From Candidatus Polarisedimenticolaceae bacterium (lineage in GTDB: Bacteria > Acidobacteriota > Polarisedimenticolia > Polarisedimenticolales > DASRJG01), in contig DASVAW010000126.1 in the NCBI GenBank assembly GCA_036376135.1, positions 1 through 38,436 on the forward strand: a stretch of DNA of 38,436 nucleotides, read 5' to 3'. The position numbers and the translations under genes are program-made. This document shows, piece by piece, positions 29,511-37,071 of this stretch (its first letter is position 1; the number at the start of each line of letters is the position of its first letter). The notes beneath the pieces are model-generated. The model saw nothing but the letters and a program-made list of their open reading frames with translations. It searched no databases and was not told the DNA's origin.

Positions 29511-30767
29511 ATGATCACGATGGACGACGACCACAACCGCGATCCGCGCACGTTGAAGCTGCACTTCGACGACGCCCAGCCCTCCGTCGCGAAGCTCAAG
29601 GTGATCGGGATCGGCGGCGGCGGCGGGAACGCCGTCAACCGGATGATCGCCGCGGGCGTTCAGGGCGTGGAGTTCATGTCGGCGAACACCGACGTCCAGG
29701 CGCTGAAGAGCAGCCGCGCCGCGCTCAAGCTGCAGCTCGGGCTCAAGCTCACCAAGGGTCTGGGCGCCGGCGCCAACCCCGAGGTGGGACGCGGCGCCGC
29801 CCTCGAGGACGTCGAGCAGATCACGCAGGCGCTCGACGGCGCCGACATGGTCTTCGTGACCTCCGGCCTGGGCGGCGGGACCGGCACCGGGGCCGCCCCG
29901 ATCATCGCGAACCTCGCCCGCGAGAAGGGGGCGCTCGTCGTCGCCGTCGTCACGAAACCGTTCGCGTTCGAGGGCCGCCGCCGCCGGCAGCAGGCCGAGG
30001 AGGGGCTGAACGCCCTTCGCCAGGTCGTCGACACGGTCATCACGATCCCGAACGACAAGCTGCTCCACACCGTGGAGAAGGGAACGCCGATCGCCGAGGC
30101 CTTCCTGATGGCCGATGATATTCTCCGCCAGGCCGTGCAGGGAATTTCGGACCTGATCACGGTGCCGGGCGAGATCAACCTGGACTTCGCGGACGTCAAG
30201 ACGATCATGCAGGGGATGGGCATGGCCTTGATGGGAACCGGAATCGCCGACGGCGAGCACCGCGCCGTCGAAGCCGCCCAGCGCGCGATCTCCTCGCCGC
30301 TGCTCGAGGACGCCTCGATCCACGGGGCCCGCGGCGTGCTCATCAACATCACCGGCGGCGAGGACATGACGCTGCACGAGGTCTCCGAGGCCGCGAACAT
30401 CATCCAGGAGGCCTCGGATCCCGACGCGAACATCATCTTCGGCACCGTCATCGACCGTCACATGCAGGGCAAGGTGAAGGTCACCGTCATCGCCACCGGA
30501 TTCCATCGGGAGGAAGCGCGGACGTCGGTCTTCGTCCAGCAGCCGCGCACCCAGACCCGGACGTCGTGGGCACCCACCGAGCCCGCGTCCTCCCCCGCCC
30601 AGCCCCAGCGTCACGCCGCGGGAGGCGATCGCTTCCTGCGGCCGGGTCACCCGGCGCCGACGCCGAGCCCCGAGATGAGCCCGTACGACGACGGCTTCAC
30701 GCCGAACTTCGGCAAGAGCAAGGACGACCTCGACGTTCCGGCGTTTCTCCGCCGTCAGATGGACTGA
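29511..30767 (+). CDS. ftsZ: Cell division GTPase FtsZ
   Basis: FtsZ is the tubulin-like GTPase that forms the Z ring. The 418-residue protein has the N-terminal [13 protein letters not shown], the tubulin signature [10 protein letters not shown] and the T7 loop ([12 protein letters not shown]) that catalyses GTP hydrolysis across subunits. A Pro/Ser/Gln-rich linker of about 75 residues leads to the C-terminal conserved peptide DVPAFLRRQ, which binds FtsA and other partners. The ATG follows GGAGGA at 5-bp spacing; a second in-frame ATG at 29520 is possible. Confidence 0.98.
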   Translation: MITMDDDHNRDPRTLKLHFDDAQPSVAKLKVIGIGGGGGNAVNRMIAAGVQGVEFMSANTDVQALKSSRAALKLQLGLKLTKGLGAGANPEVGRGAALEDVEQITQALDGADMVFVTSGLGGGTGTGAAPIIANLAREKGALVVAVVTKPFAFEGRRRRQQAEEGLNALRQVVDTVITIPNDKLLHTVEKGTPIAEAFLMADDILRQAVQGISDLITVPGEINLDFADVKTIMQGMGMALMGTGIADGEHRAVEAAQRAISSPLLEDASIHGARGVLINITGGEDMTLHEVSEAANIIQEASDPDANIIFGTVIDRHMQGKVKVTVIATGFHREEARTSVFVQQPRTQTRTSWAPTEPASSPAQPQRHAAGGDRFLRPGHPAPTPSPEMSPYDDGFTPNFGKSKDDLDVPAFLRRQMD

Positions 30768-30778
30768 CGGTTGGCTCC

Positions 30779-31741
30779 GTGGGCCGCCCGGTGATCGAGG
30801 CGAGTTACCGCATCCTCGTGGTGGACGACGACCCGCAGACCGCGGTGCTCGTGAAGTCCTGGTATCGCGGCAAGCCGTTCGAGATCCTCACGGCCGGCGA
30901 CGGCGAGGAAGGGTTGAAGCGTGCCGCCGCCGAGCGCCCCGACCTGCTTCTGCTCGACGTGACCATGCCGCGCATGGACGGCCTCGAGGTCGCCCGGCGC
31001 CTCAAGTCCAACCCCGCGACCCGGACGATTCCGGTGCTGCTCCTCACCGCCCGGCGGGAGACGACCGACAAGGTCGAGGGGTTCCGCGCAGGCGCCGACG
31101 ACTACGTGGTGAAGCCGTTCGCCTTCGAGGAGGTCGACGCGCGGATCCGCGCGATGCTCCGGAGGCGCGAGCTCGTCGCCACGCTCGAATCCACGGTGGA
31201 GGAGCTCCAGGTCTCCAACCGCCAGCTCGAGGGTCTGCTCGTCATCGACGAGAAGACGGGCCTGTTCAACTACCGGGAGTTCGAGCGCAAGCTGCGCGAG
31301 GAATGGCTGCGCGCCCTGCGCTACGAGACGCCGCTGTCGGTGATCATGCTCGACCTCGACCGCTTCAAGGCGATCAACGACACCCGGGGGCATCCCGCGG
31401 GCGACCGCGTCCTGCGCGAGTTCGCGATGCTCGTCGCCGGAGGCGCCCGGGGCACGGACGTCGCCGCCCGCTTCGGGGGCGAGGAGTTCGCCGTGATCCT
31501 CCCGCACACCGGCGGGCCGCTCGCCGCCCGCGTCGCCGAGCGCATCCGCGCGGCGGTGAACGACTTCGTCTTCCTCGAGCCGGACGACCGGTTGCGGGTG
31601 ACGGTCTCGGCGGGGATCGCGACGTGGCCGTCGTTCCCGTCGATCGACTCCGCCGAGGCCCTCGTGGCCGCCGCCGACCGCGCGCTGCTCAAGGCGAAGG
31701 TCCTCGGGCGCAATCGCGTGGTGGTGGACGAAGGGAGCTGA
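30779..31741 (+). CDS. Response regulator with GGDEF output: probable diguanylate cyclase
   Basis: The 320-residue protein has a receiver domain (acidic pocket VVDDD, phospho-acceptor D60 in LLLLDVTMP, K112 in VVKPF) and a short helical linker (TLESTVEELQVSNRQLEGLL). The GGDEF domain has active-site GGEEF (233-237), the metal-binding D in LDLDRF and a product-inhibition I site RxxD (R224-D227), five residues before it. All features needed to make cyclic di-GMP are present, in the manner of a PleD-like or WspR-like protein. The likely start is GTG 30779 or GTG 30791, 11-23 bp after the ftsZ stop, so it may be read through from the dcw cluster. It ends 31 bp from a convergent gene. A relic of a similar gene's end lies at 34162-34236. 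Confidence 0.9.
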   Translation: MGRPVIEASYRILVVDDDPQTAVLVKSWYRGKPFEILTAGDGEEGLKRAAAERPDLLLLDVTMPRMDGLEVARRLKSNPATRTIPVLLLTARRETTDKVEGFRAGADDYVVKPFAFEEVDARIRAMLRRRELVATLESTVEELQVSNRQLEGLLVIDEKTGLFNYREFERKLREEWLRALRYETPLSVIMLDLDRFKAINDTRGHPAGDRVLREFAMLVAGGARGTDVAARFGGEEFAVILPHTGGPLAARVAERIRAAVNDFVFLEPDDRLRVTVSAGIATWPSFPSIDSAEALVAAADRALLKAKVLGRNRVVVDEGS

Positions 31742-31772
31742 CGCTTCCGCACCGGCGCGGCCCGGCGCGGGT

Positions 31773-32702
31773 TCAGAGCCCCCGGCGCAATGCGTTCAGC
31801 CCGACGACCGCGAGGAACGCGATCGCGAAGACGAGAATCGCGCAGCCGACCAAACATCCCGCGTCGAGGAGCTTGTTTCGTGGCGTCGTCGGCTCGGCCC
31901 GCGGGAGCTCCGCCACGCGCCGGAGGATGACCGGCGTCCCGGCGCTGTCGGGGAAGAGATCCTCCGGCTCGAAGTCCAGCGCGTCGTCGTGACCGTAGCG
32001 GGAGACCGTCGGCTCGACCGCGCCGTGGATCAACCCGAGCCCGAATCGCAGATACCCCTGCCGGTCTCCTTCGATGACCAGCTCGTCGGGTCCGTCCGAG
32101 ACGCGGACGCCACCGCCCGAGGGAGGGATCAGCGTCGTCAGCTCCTTCGCGAGCTCGCGAATGCGCTGCGTCGCCGGGTCCGCCGGCTCGTCCGCCCCGG
32201 CTCCCTCCGAAACGGCCACGCGCGGTGCCGGAGGCGGCGGAAACGGCAGGCGCTGAAGGAGTCGACGACGCCGGCGCGCTCGCAGCCATTCCCGACCGAT
32301 CACGAGAACGAGCCCCGCCGCGGGCGCCGCGAAAAGCACGGTGACCGGAACGCCGACCCCGAAGAGCCAATTCACGGGAAAGGCGAGGAGCCACGACGCG
32401 GGAATCACGGCGACGTTCGCTGCGACGAGCCGCCGGGCGGAGCGGCCGAGCACGTTCCCGCCGCCGCGCGGGCGGCCCCGGATCATCCGGAGCGCAAGGT
32501 CGAACCCGACGGTACCGGCCACGAGCGCTACGACGCCGATGCCGAGCAGACCGATCGACCTTTCGTCGACTCCGGCGGCAAGCCCACCGCCGCCGATGAA
32601 GGCGATGAACGCCGAGAGCAGGAAGAGTCCCACGCCGAGTGCTCCGACGGTGAAGCGCTCCCATGGGCGCGGCCTTCCGGCCCGGGATGCCGGCCGGTTC
32701 AT
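31773..32702 (-). CDS. Membrane protein of unknown function
   Basis: No family is recognised. The 309-residue protein has two pairs of membrane helices in the N-terminal half (about 19-38 and 50-72, then 94-113 and 117-136). A basic stretch (REWLRARRRRRLLQRL) and a Pro-rich linker follow. A soluble domain of about 110 residues (180-290; includes GGGVRVSDGPDELVIEGD) leads to a last membrane helix (about 281-303). The ATG overlaps the stop of the upstream gene (ATGA, 32699-32702). It is the last of three overlapping minus-strand genes and converges on the diguanylate cyclase. Confidence 0.7.
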   Translation of the reverse strand: MNRPASRAGRPRPWERFTVGALGVGLFLLSAFIAFIGGGGLAAGVDERSIGLLGIGVVALVAGTVGFDLALRMIRGRPRGGGNVLGRSARRLVAANVAVIPASWLLAFPVNWLFGVGVPVTVLFAAPAAGLVLVIGREWLRARRRRRLLQRLPFPPPPAPRVAVSEGAGADEPADPATQRIRELAKELTTLIPPSGGGVRVSDGPDELVIEGDRQGYLRFGLGLIHGAVEPTVSRYGHDDALDFEPEDLFPDSAGTPVILRRVAELPRAEPTTPRNKLLDAGCLVGCAILVFAIAFLAVVGLNALRRGL

Positions 32703-33586
32703 TTCGACCCTCGCTGCGGCGGCGCCGGGCGCTGCACCTCCACGTTCACTCCGTCCTGCGTCCGGACGCTTGCCCGATCGCAGCCGTACTCGTCGCACTG
32801 CGTGGGATCCACGACCTGGACGGTTCCGACGAGCCTGGCCGGTCCCGCCGGGAACTCCGGCACGCGCGCGGTGTACGCCCGCGACGCCTTCCCACCCGGC
32901 GGAAGCGCGAAGCGCTGAACACAGGTCGGATGGTCCACTGGTTCCGCGATGCCACGCGCTTGCTTCCCGTCCCAGAGCGTCCATTCGAACGACGGGCCGA
33001 AGCAGGCCTCGATCGTCGCAGCGCCCCGGTTCTCGAGGGTGAACTCCACGACCAGCGGCCGGCCGACGACGATCGCGTCGTCCTGCACTGGACGGATCGC
33101 CGCCCGGAGCCCCGCCACCCCACGGTCGAACGGGACCCGGATCGCGGCGCAGCGGTCGAGCAGCGCCTGCGTCTTCGGCCCCCGTGCCCCGCTCTTCGCG
33201 ACCTCCTCGAGGGCGGCGGCGACGTCGAAGTCGTCCCATGCCTCGTGGATTCTCCTCTGCAGCCTGGCGAACGTCCTTTCCGATGCGCCTTCCTGGGCGC
33301 GAATTTCCGTCGTCAGGGCGGGATCCCGCTCCAAGATCGCCTTCAGGCACGCCGCGGTGTCCGGCCCCTCGAAGTACTTCAGGATCCGTGTCGATTCCTC
33401 GGGAGCCACCGTCGCGACGTCCGGATGCCAGACGATGTGGCCGACGCCGTCGTCCGTGACGCCGCCGCAGCCGACGGAGATGAGGTCGTAGTAGGGGGAG
33501 GACGCCGCCGCCGCGACCGAAGTCGCCGTGGCGACGGCGAGCAGCGACGCCGAGGCGATCCCTCGAAGTCGTTGACGACGACTCAA
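32699..33586 (-). CDS. Exported protein of unknown function
   Basis: I do not recognise the family. The likely start is TTG 33586-33584, overlapping the upstream stop as TTGA, because AGGAGG lies exactly 7 bp before it; a longer open frame reaches 33826 but crosses the upstream gene. The 295-residue product has a signal peptide (RRQRLRGIASASLLAVATATSVAAAA). A helical region then leads to a beta-sandwich-like C-terminal part (VGRPLVVEFTLENRGAATIE; then a Pro/Gly-rich turn and strand pattern). That part resembles the intracellular-proteinase-inhibitor/CARDB-type fold seen in secreted proteins. Several cysteines (CGG, ACF, TCVQ, CDEYGCD) suggest disulfides. Confidence 0.7.
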   Translation of the reverse strand: MSRRQRLRGIASASLLAVATATSVAAAASSPYYDLISVGCGGVTDDGVGHIVWHPDVATVAPEESTRILKYFEGPDTAACLKAILERDPALTTEIRAQEGASERTFARLQRRIHEAWDDFDVAAALEEVAKSGARGPKTQALLDRCAAIRVPFDRGVAGLRAAIRPVQDDAIVVGRPLVVEFTLENRGAATIEACFGPSFEWTLWDGKQARGIAEPVDHPTCVQRFALPPGGKASRAYTARVPEFPAGPARLVGTVQVVDPTQCDEYGCDRASVRTQDGVNVEVQRPAPPQRGSK

Positions 33587-34122
33587 GTGCAACCCTCCTC
33601 CGATCCTGCTACGAACTCCGCCTCGAAGATCTGCGGCACGAACTGCTCGAGACGGCGGCGCGGCTGCTCGGACCTTCGCCACGTGAGCAGGAGCAGCGCC
33701 GAACCGACCAGCGGAAGCACCGCACCGACCAGAACATCGAACCGTCCGAACTCCCCATGGCGAACCGCCATCCTGAGATAGGCCACGGCGAAGGTCGCGC
33801 CCAGTGGAATCGCCATCACGAACCACACACCCAGAAGCGCGATCGCGAACGTGCTGATGCCGAAGCGACCCACGACCCTCGTCCCGCCGCCATGCGCCAC
33901 GAAACGGCCCTGGAAGTTCGGCTCGAGCGGATTCCGGTCCAGCGGGCTTCGCGGCGCTCGCAGGTGGAAGAACGGAAACTCCCCCGACCGGTAAAGCGTG
34001 TCAACAGGGTCACCCAGACGCGAGCGCCAGAATTCGTCTCGTTCCGTCGCCTCCCGCAGCCTCTCCGCGCACTGCTGCGGCGATAGTCGCGTTTCCCAGA
34101 CGTACTCGCGCCAGAGCTTCAT
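33583..34122 (-). CDS. Small membrane protein of unknown function
   Basis: No family is recognised. The 179-residue product has a soluble N-terminal half (about 1-88) with aromatic residues and a basic strand pattern (NFQGRFVAHGGGTRVVGRF). Two membrane helices follow (about 89-115 and 130-147; AIALLGVWFVMAIPLG and GAVLPLVGSALLLL), then an Arg-rich and acidic tail. The ATG (34122) has a GGGGAG site. It is the first gene of the three-gene minus-strand block, and its start lies about 40 bp from the diguanylate cyclase relic, at or near the junction of the rearrangement. Confidence 0.7.
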   Translation of the reverse strand: MKLWREYVWETRLSPQQCAERLREATERDEFWRSRLGDPVDTLYRSGEFPFFHLRAPRSPLDRNPLEPNFQGRFVAHGGGTRVVGRFGISTFAIALLGVWFVMAIPLGATFAVAYLRMAVRHGEFGRFDVLVGAVLPLVGSALLLLTWRRSEQPRRRLEQFVPQIFEAEFVAGSEEGCT

Positions 34123-34161
34123 CGGCTCCCCGATCCTGTTGGGAGATCCTACCGCGCATCC

Positions 34162-34236
34162 GCCGCCGCCGACCGCGCCCTTCTCCGGGCGAAGGTCCTC
34201 GGGCGCAACCGCGTGGTGGTGGACGAGGGGAGCTAG
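34162..34236 (+). pseudogene. Relic of a second diguanylate cyclase gene: last 24 codons and stop
   Basis: The frame reads AAADRALLRAKVLGRNRVVV then DEGS and TAG. It matches the end of the intact cyclase at 31667-31741 at 23 of 24 residues. By eye the DNA differs at 8 of 75 positions, almost all silent changes, so this is an old paralogue or diverged duplicate rather than a recent copy. Nothing upstream of 34162 matches the cyclase, so the rest of the gene is gone. The TAG (34234-34236) overlaps the stop of the converging hicA gene. Confidence 0.85.
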
Positions 34237-34433
34237 GGTCGCCCGGTCCCGGGGTCCGGCAAAGACAGCCCCCGACAGATCTTCCGTGCGAGCGCGTCGG
34301 AGATCTCGGTGTGTCGGGGAACCGCTTCCGTTGCACCCGTGGCCGGATTACACCACAAGGAGTGCGCCCTGCCTTCTCGTTTCAGGTAGCAGCCGTGGCT
34401 TCGGAGGTGCCGAAGCAGGCCGCTGCGTTTCAC
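34233..34433 (-). CDS. hicA: HicA-family mRNA interferase toxin
   Basis: HicA toxins cleave mRNA when their antitoxin is lost. The 66-residue protein has the family pattern: KRSGLLRHLRSHGCYLKREG, conserved H24 (the catalytic-type histidine) in GRAHSLW, and the C-terminal VPRHTEISDALARKICRGL block. It starts at a GTG overlapping the hicB stop (GTGA, 34430-34433), so it depends on hicB translation. Its stop lies on the end of the cyclase relic. The histidine and length suggest it is intact. Confidence 0.9.
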   Translation of the reverse strand: MKRSGLLRHLRSHGCYLKREGRAHSLWCNPATGATEAVPRHTEISDALARKICRGLSLPDPGTGRP

Positions 34434-34645
34434 TTCAGCGTGACCGTTTCGCGGATTGCGTCGGGAGGGACGCCACGCAGCCCGTCTTCACGGCGGTCCT
34501 CGAGGATCAGCGCGATCGCGTCCGCGAGGCTCTGACGGGCTTCCTCCACGGTTCGACCCTGCCCGTTGGCCCCGGGCATCTCGGGAGAGTATGCGATGAA
34601 CCACTCTCCGTCGCGTTCAATCACTGCAGTGAATTCGTTCACCAT
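34430..34645 (-). CDS. hicB: HicB-family antitoxin
   Basis: The 71-residue antitoxin has the partial RNase-H-like HicB fold: FTAVIERDGEWFIAYSPEMP, then GRTVEEARQSLADAIALIL. It is a short HicB without an added C-terminal helix-turn-helix or ribbon-helix-helix, so DNA binding, if any, must come from a complex. It precedes hicA (hicBA order) and overlaps it by 3 bp. I chose the ATG at 34645; the open frame continues upstream to 35029 but that part has no HicB similarity and overlaps the next gene. Confidence 0.88.
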   Translation of the reverse strand: MVNEFTAVIERDGEWFIAYSPEMPGANGQGRTVEEARQSLADAIALILEDRREDGLRGVPPDAIRETVTLK

Positions 34646-35008
34646 GGGGCACCTACGCCTCGCGGGAGCCACATCGGCGGCCGAGCCGCGGAGCACCGAG
34701 AAGATACGCCGGAAGCCGCCCTCCGGCGACTCAGCAATCCGAATTGGGTTGCGGAGCCAGGACCGCCTGGATTGCCGGGTGGCAACCCACTCGGCGCGAA
34801 CGCGACCCCCGGACTTCGTGCCGTACACCACCTCATCGATGGGCGATGGACGCGACGAGTTTCTACCCATCGCAGGGGTTCCGGGTGAGCACCATCTCGG
34901 CGTACCAGGGGGACTCAATCCTCGCCCCGGTTCCAACCCTGTCACCGCCCTCCTACCCCGCTGCAACCGGCATGGGGGTACGTTCGCCCTTCCTCCGAGG
35001 GCGGGCCC
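34646..35008. other. 363-bp gap between hicB and the CysA-like gene
   Basis: No gene is supported here. The gap holds an inverted repeat, TGGGTTGC (34745-34752) and GCAACCCA (34782-34789), with a nested CCAGG-ACCG-CCTGG hairpin between them. This could be an RNA structure or operator near hicBA. No good promoter boxes for hicBA or for the ABC gene are seen. The sequence lacks the strong third-base bias of neighbouring genes and may be degraded DNA. Confidence 0.5.
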
Positions 35009-36838
35009 GTGTCGATCGTCTTCGAACACCTATCCAAGAGTTACGGCGGCCAGCCGGTCGTCCGGGACGTCTCCCTCGAGATCGCCGACGGCGAGTTGTG
35101 CGTCCTGCTTGGCCCCTCGGGATCGGGGAAATCCACCCTCCTGCGGATCGTCGCGGGCCTCGCCGAGGCGGACTCCGGGCGCGTCCTCCTCCACGGCCGC
35201 GACGTCACGCGTGTCCCGCCGCAAAAACGCGGGGTCGGTTTCGTCTTCCAGCACTACGCCCTGTTCCGGCACATGACGGTCGCCGACAACGTCGAGTTCG
35301 CGCTCCGGATCCGCGGCGTCTCCAGGGTCGAGCGGGCGCGACGGCGCGACGAGCTGCTCGAGCTCGTGGGGCTCACCGGCTACGCCGCGAGACGGCCGGG
35401 GCAGCTCTCGGGCGGGCAGCAGCAGCGGGTCGGGCTCGCGCGCGCGCTCGCCCACGCCCCCGAGGTCCTCCTCCTCGACGAGCCGTTCGGCGCGCTCGAC
35501 GCACGCATCCGCACCGAGCTCCGCGCGACGGTCAAGCGCATCCAGCAGGAGCTCGGCGTCACCTCGATCTTCGTGACCCACGACCAGGAAGAGGCGTTCG
35601 AGCTCGGCGACCGCATCGCGGTCCTCAACCACGGCCGCCTGCTCGAGTGCGGAACGCCGCGCGAGCTGTACCTCCATCCCACGACCGAGTTCACCGCGAC
35701 CTTCCTCGGCACCGCGAACCTCGTCGTCGCCGAGCGCAGCGAGCGCGGCGCGCGCGTGGGGACCGTCGACCTTCCCGTCGCGGCGACGCGCGAGGTCAGC
35801 CCCGAGGCGGCGCGCGTGCAGCTGCTGTTCCGCCCCGAGGACGTCGCGGTGAAGGACTCCCCCGACGCGCTGCAGTGGCCGCTCCTCGGCGAAGGCACGG
35901 TCGAGACCAGCTCGTTCGTCGGGGCGTTCGAGCGGCTGCGGCTGCGCCTTCCCCTGCGCGGCGTCCGCATGGTCGCCCCCGCCGCGCCGTTCGGCGGGGA
36001 CTACGTCGTCGTCGACGCGGTGCGCCCGCAGCACCTCGCGCGGCGCTTCCCCCTCGGGCCCGGCGACACCGCGTGGGTCGGGCTTCGTCGCGTGCACGCG
36101 CTGGCGCATCCCGGGATGGCCTTCCTGTGCGTGGACGGCGGCGGCCCGGAGGGCGCGGCGGCGGTCACGCTCGGGCTCGATCTGGCCAAGCGCGCGAGGG
36201 CCCGGGCGACGCAGCTGTGTTACGGCGCCCACGCGACGAAGCCCGTCTCCGGGGAGGAGGCGGTCCTTCGAAGTCCGGAGGGTCTCGACGACGCCCTCCG
36301 CACGCACGCGACGGCGGGGGTTTTCGACCTCGTGATCGCGGGGTACCCCGAGGACGGGGCGGTCGACGCCGCCGCCGCGACGCTGCGCCAGGGGGACCAC
36401 CACGTGCTGCTCGTCCCCCACGGCGCGAACGCACCGCGCAAGGTGCTGATCGCCGTCGCGCCGGGCGAGCCCGGCAAACGCGGCATCCGATTCGCCGGCC
36501 GGCTCGCGCGGCATTTCGACGCCGAGGTGACCGTCCTCACGGTCCTCCCCGGCGAGGACGTCGAGCCCGCGGCGCGCGAGCAGGCCGAGCGGTTCCTCGC
36601 GGCGAGCGCGCGGACGCTCGCGCCGCTCGGGATCCACGCGGCGACGAGGCTTCGCGAGGGCGGGCCGCTCGAGCAGATCCGGGCCGAGTGCGCGGAGGGA
36701 CGTTACGACCTGCTCGTGGTCGGGGCCCCGCTCGGCGAGCGCGGCGAGGCGCCGAGGATCGAGGGGCCCGTCGAGAAGCTCCTCGAGAAGAGCACGATCC
36801 CCGTACTGATCGTGCGCACGACGGGAGAAGGCGAATGA
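35009..36838 (+). CDS. cysA: CysA-like ABC transporter ATPase fused to universal-stress-protein-like domains
   Basis: The 609-residue protein begins with a complete ABC ATPase (about 1-235): Walker A GPSGSGKS (35-42), Q loop QHYALFRHMTV typical of CysA, signature LSGGQ (133-137), Walker B LLLDEP and switch H191. A TOBE-like region (about 240-345) follows. From about residue 365 there are two tandem segments with the universal stress protein fold pattern. The second (about 475-605) is clear: KVLIAVAP, YDLLVVGAP, a glycine-rich loop close to G-x2-G-x9-G-S/T (here ending GP), and IPVLIVRT. CysA drives sulfate import. No permease gene is adjacent. The GTG start follows GAGGGCGGG. Confidence 0.85.
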   Translation: MSIVFEHLSKSYGGQPVVRDVSLEIADGELCVLLGPSGSGKSTLLRIVAGLAEADSGRVLLHGRDVTRVPPQKRGVGFVFQHYALFRHMTVADNVEFALRIRGVSRVERARRRDELLELVGLTGYAARRPGQLSGGQQQRVGLARALAHAPEVLLLDEPFGALDARIRTELRATVKRIQQELGVTSIFVTHDQEEAFELGDRIAVLNHGRLLECGTPRELYLHPTTEFTATFLGTANLVVAERSERGARVGTVDLPVAATREVSPEAARVQLLFRPEDVAVKDSPDALQWPLLGEGTVETSSFVGAFERLRLRLPLRGVRMVAPAAPFGGDYVVVDAVRPQHLARRFPLGPGDTAWVGLRRVHALAHPGMAFLCVDGGGPEGAAAVTLGLDLAKRARARATQLCYGAHATKPVSGEEAVLRSPEGLDDALRTHATAGVFDLVIAGYPEDGAVDAAAATLRQGDHHVLLVPHGANAPRKVLIAVAPGEPGKRGIRFAGRLARHFDAEVTVLTVLPGEDVEPAAREQAERFLAASARTLAPLGIHAATRLREGGPLEQIRAECAEGRYDLLVVGAPLGERGEAPRIEGPVEKLLEKSTIPVLIVRTTGEGE

Positions 36839-37056
36839 GTCGCGGCGCGCCCGAGGTCGAGCGCGCGATCCTGGACGCCGTCCGCGGCGTCCGCTACGGC
36901 TCGGTCGAGGTCGTCGTGCACGACGGCCGCGTGGTGCAGATCGAGATCAAGAAGAAAGTCCGCGTCGTCGAGGACGCGGGGCCCGACCGGAACACCGGAG
37001 GACCGAGAGGATTCCAACACCATCCGACGACCGGAACACCGGAGGACGGACGATGA
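36835..37056 (+). CDS. YezD-family (DUF2292) small protein
   Basis: The 73-residue protein has the DUF2292/YezD core in its first 45 residues (ILDAVRGVRYGSVEVVVHDG, then RVVQIEIKKKVR). Related genes often lie in sulfur-assimilation clusters, beside sulfate transport or sulfite reduction genes. The C-terminal third (DRNTGGPRGFQHHPTTGTP) is unrelated filler. The ATG overlaps the upstream ABC gene stop (ATGA), so the two are coupled. Biochemical role unknown. Confidence 0.8.
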   Translation: MSRGAPEVERAILDAVRGVRYGSVEVVVHDGRVVQIEIKKKVRVVEDAGPDRNTGGPRGFQHHPTTGTPEDGR

Positions 37057-37071
37057 TCCCGAGGTGGTCCG

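Noticed and set aside
32699-33826. Longer start at 33826 for the exported protein gene
   Set aside because: It would cross most of the upstream membrane protein gene in another frame and bury the signal peptide; TTG 33586 has AGGAGG at 7-bp spacing.
31667-34236. Cyclase end and its relic read as attL/attR repeats of an integrative element
   Set aside because: The copies differ at about one base in nine with mostly silent changes, there is no integrase or tRNA, and both remain in coding frame; paralogue remains explain them better.
34430-35029. 199-residue form of the HicB frame
   Set aside because: The added N-terminal 128 residues have no HicB similarity, are Arg/Pro-rich and overlap the start of the ABC gene; the ATG at 34645 gives the normal HicB length.
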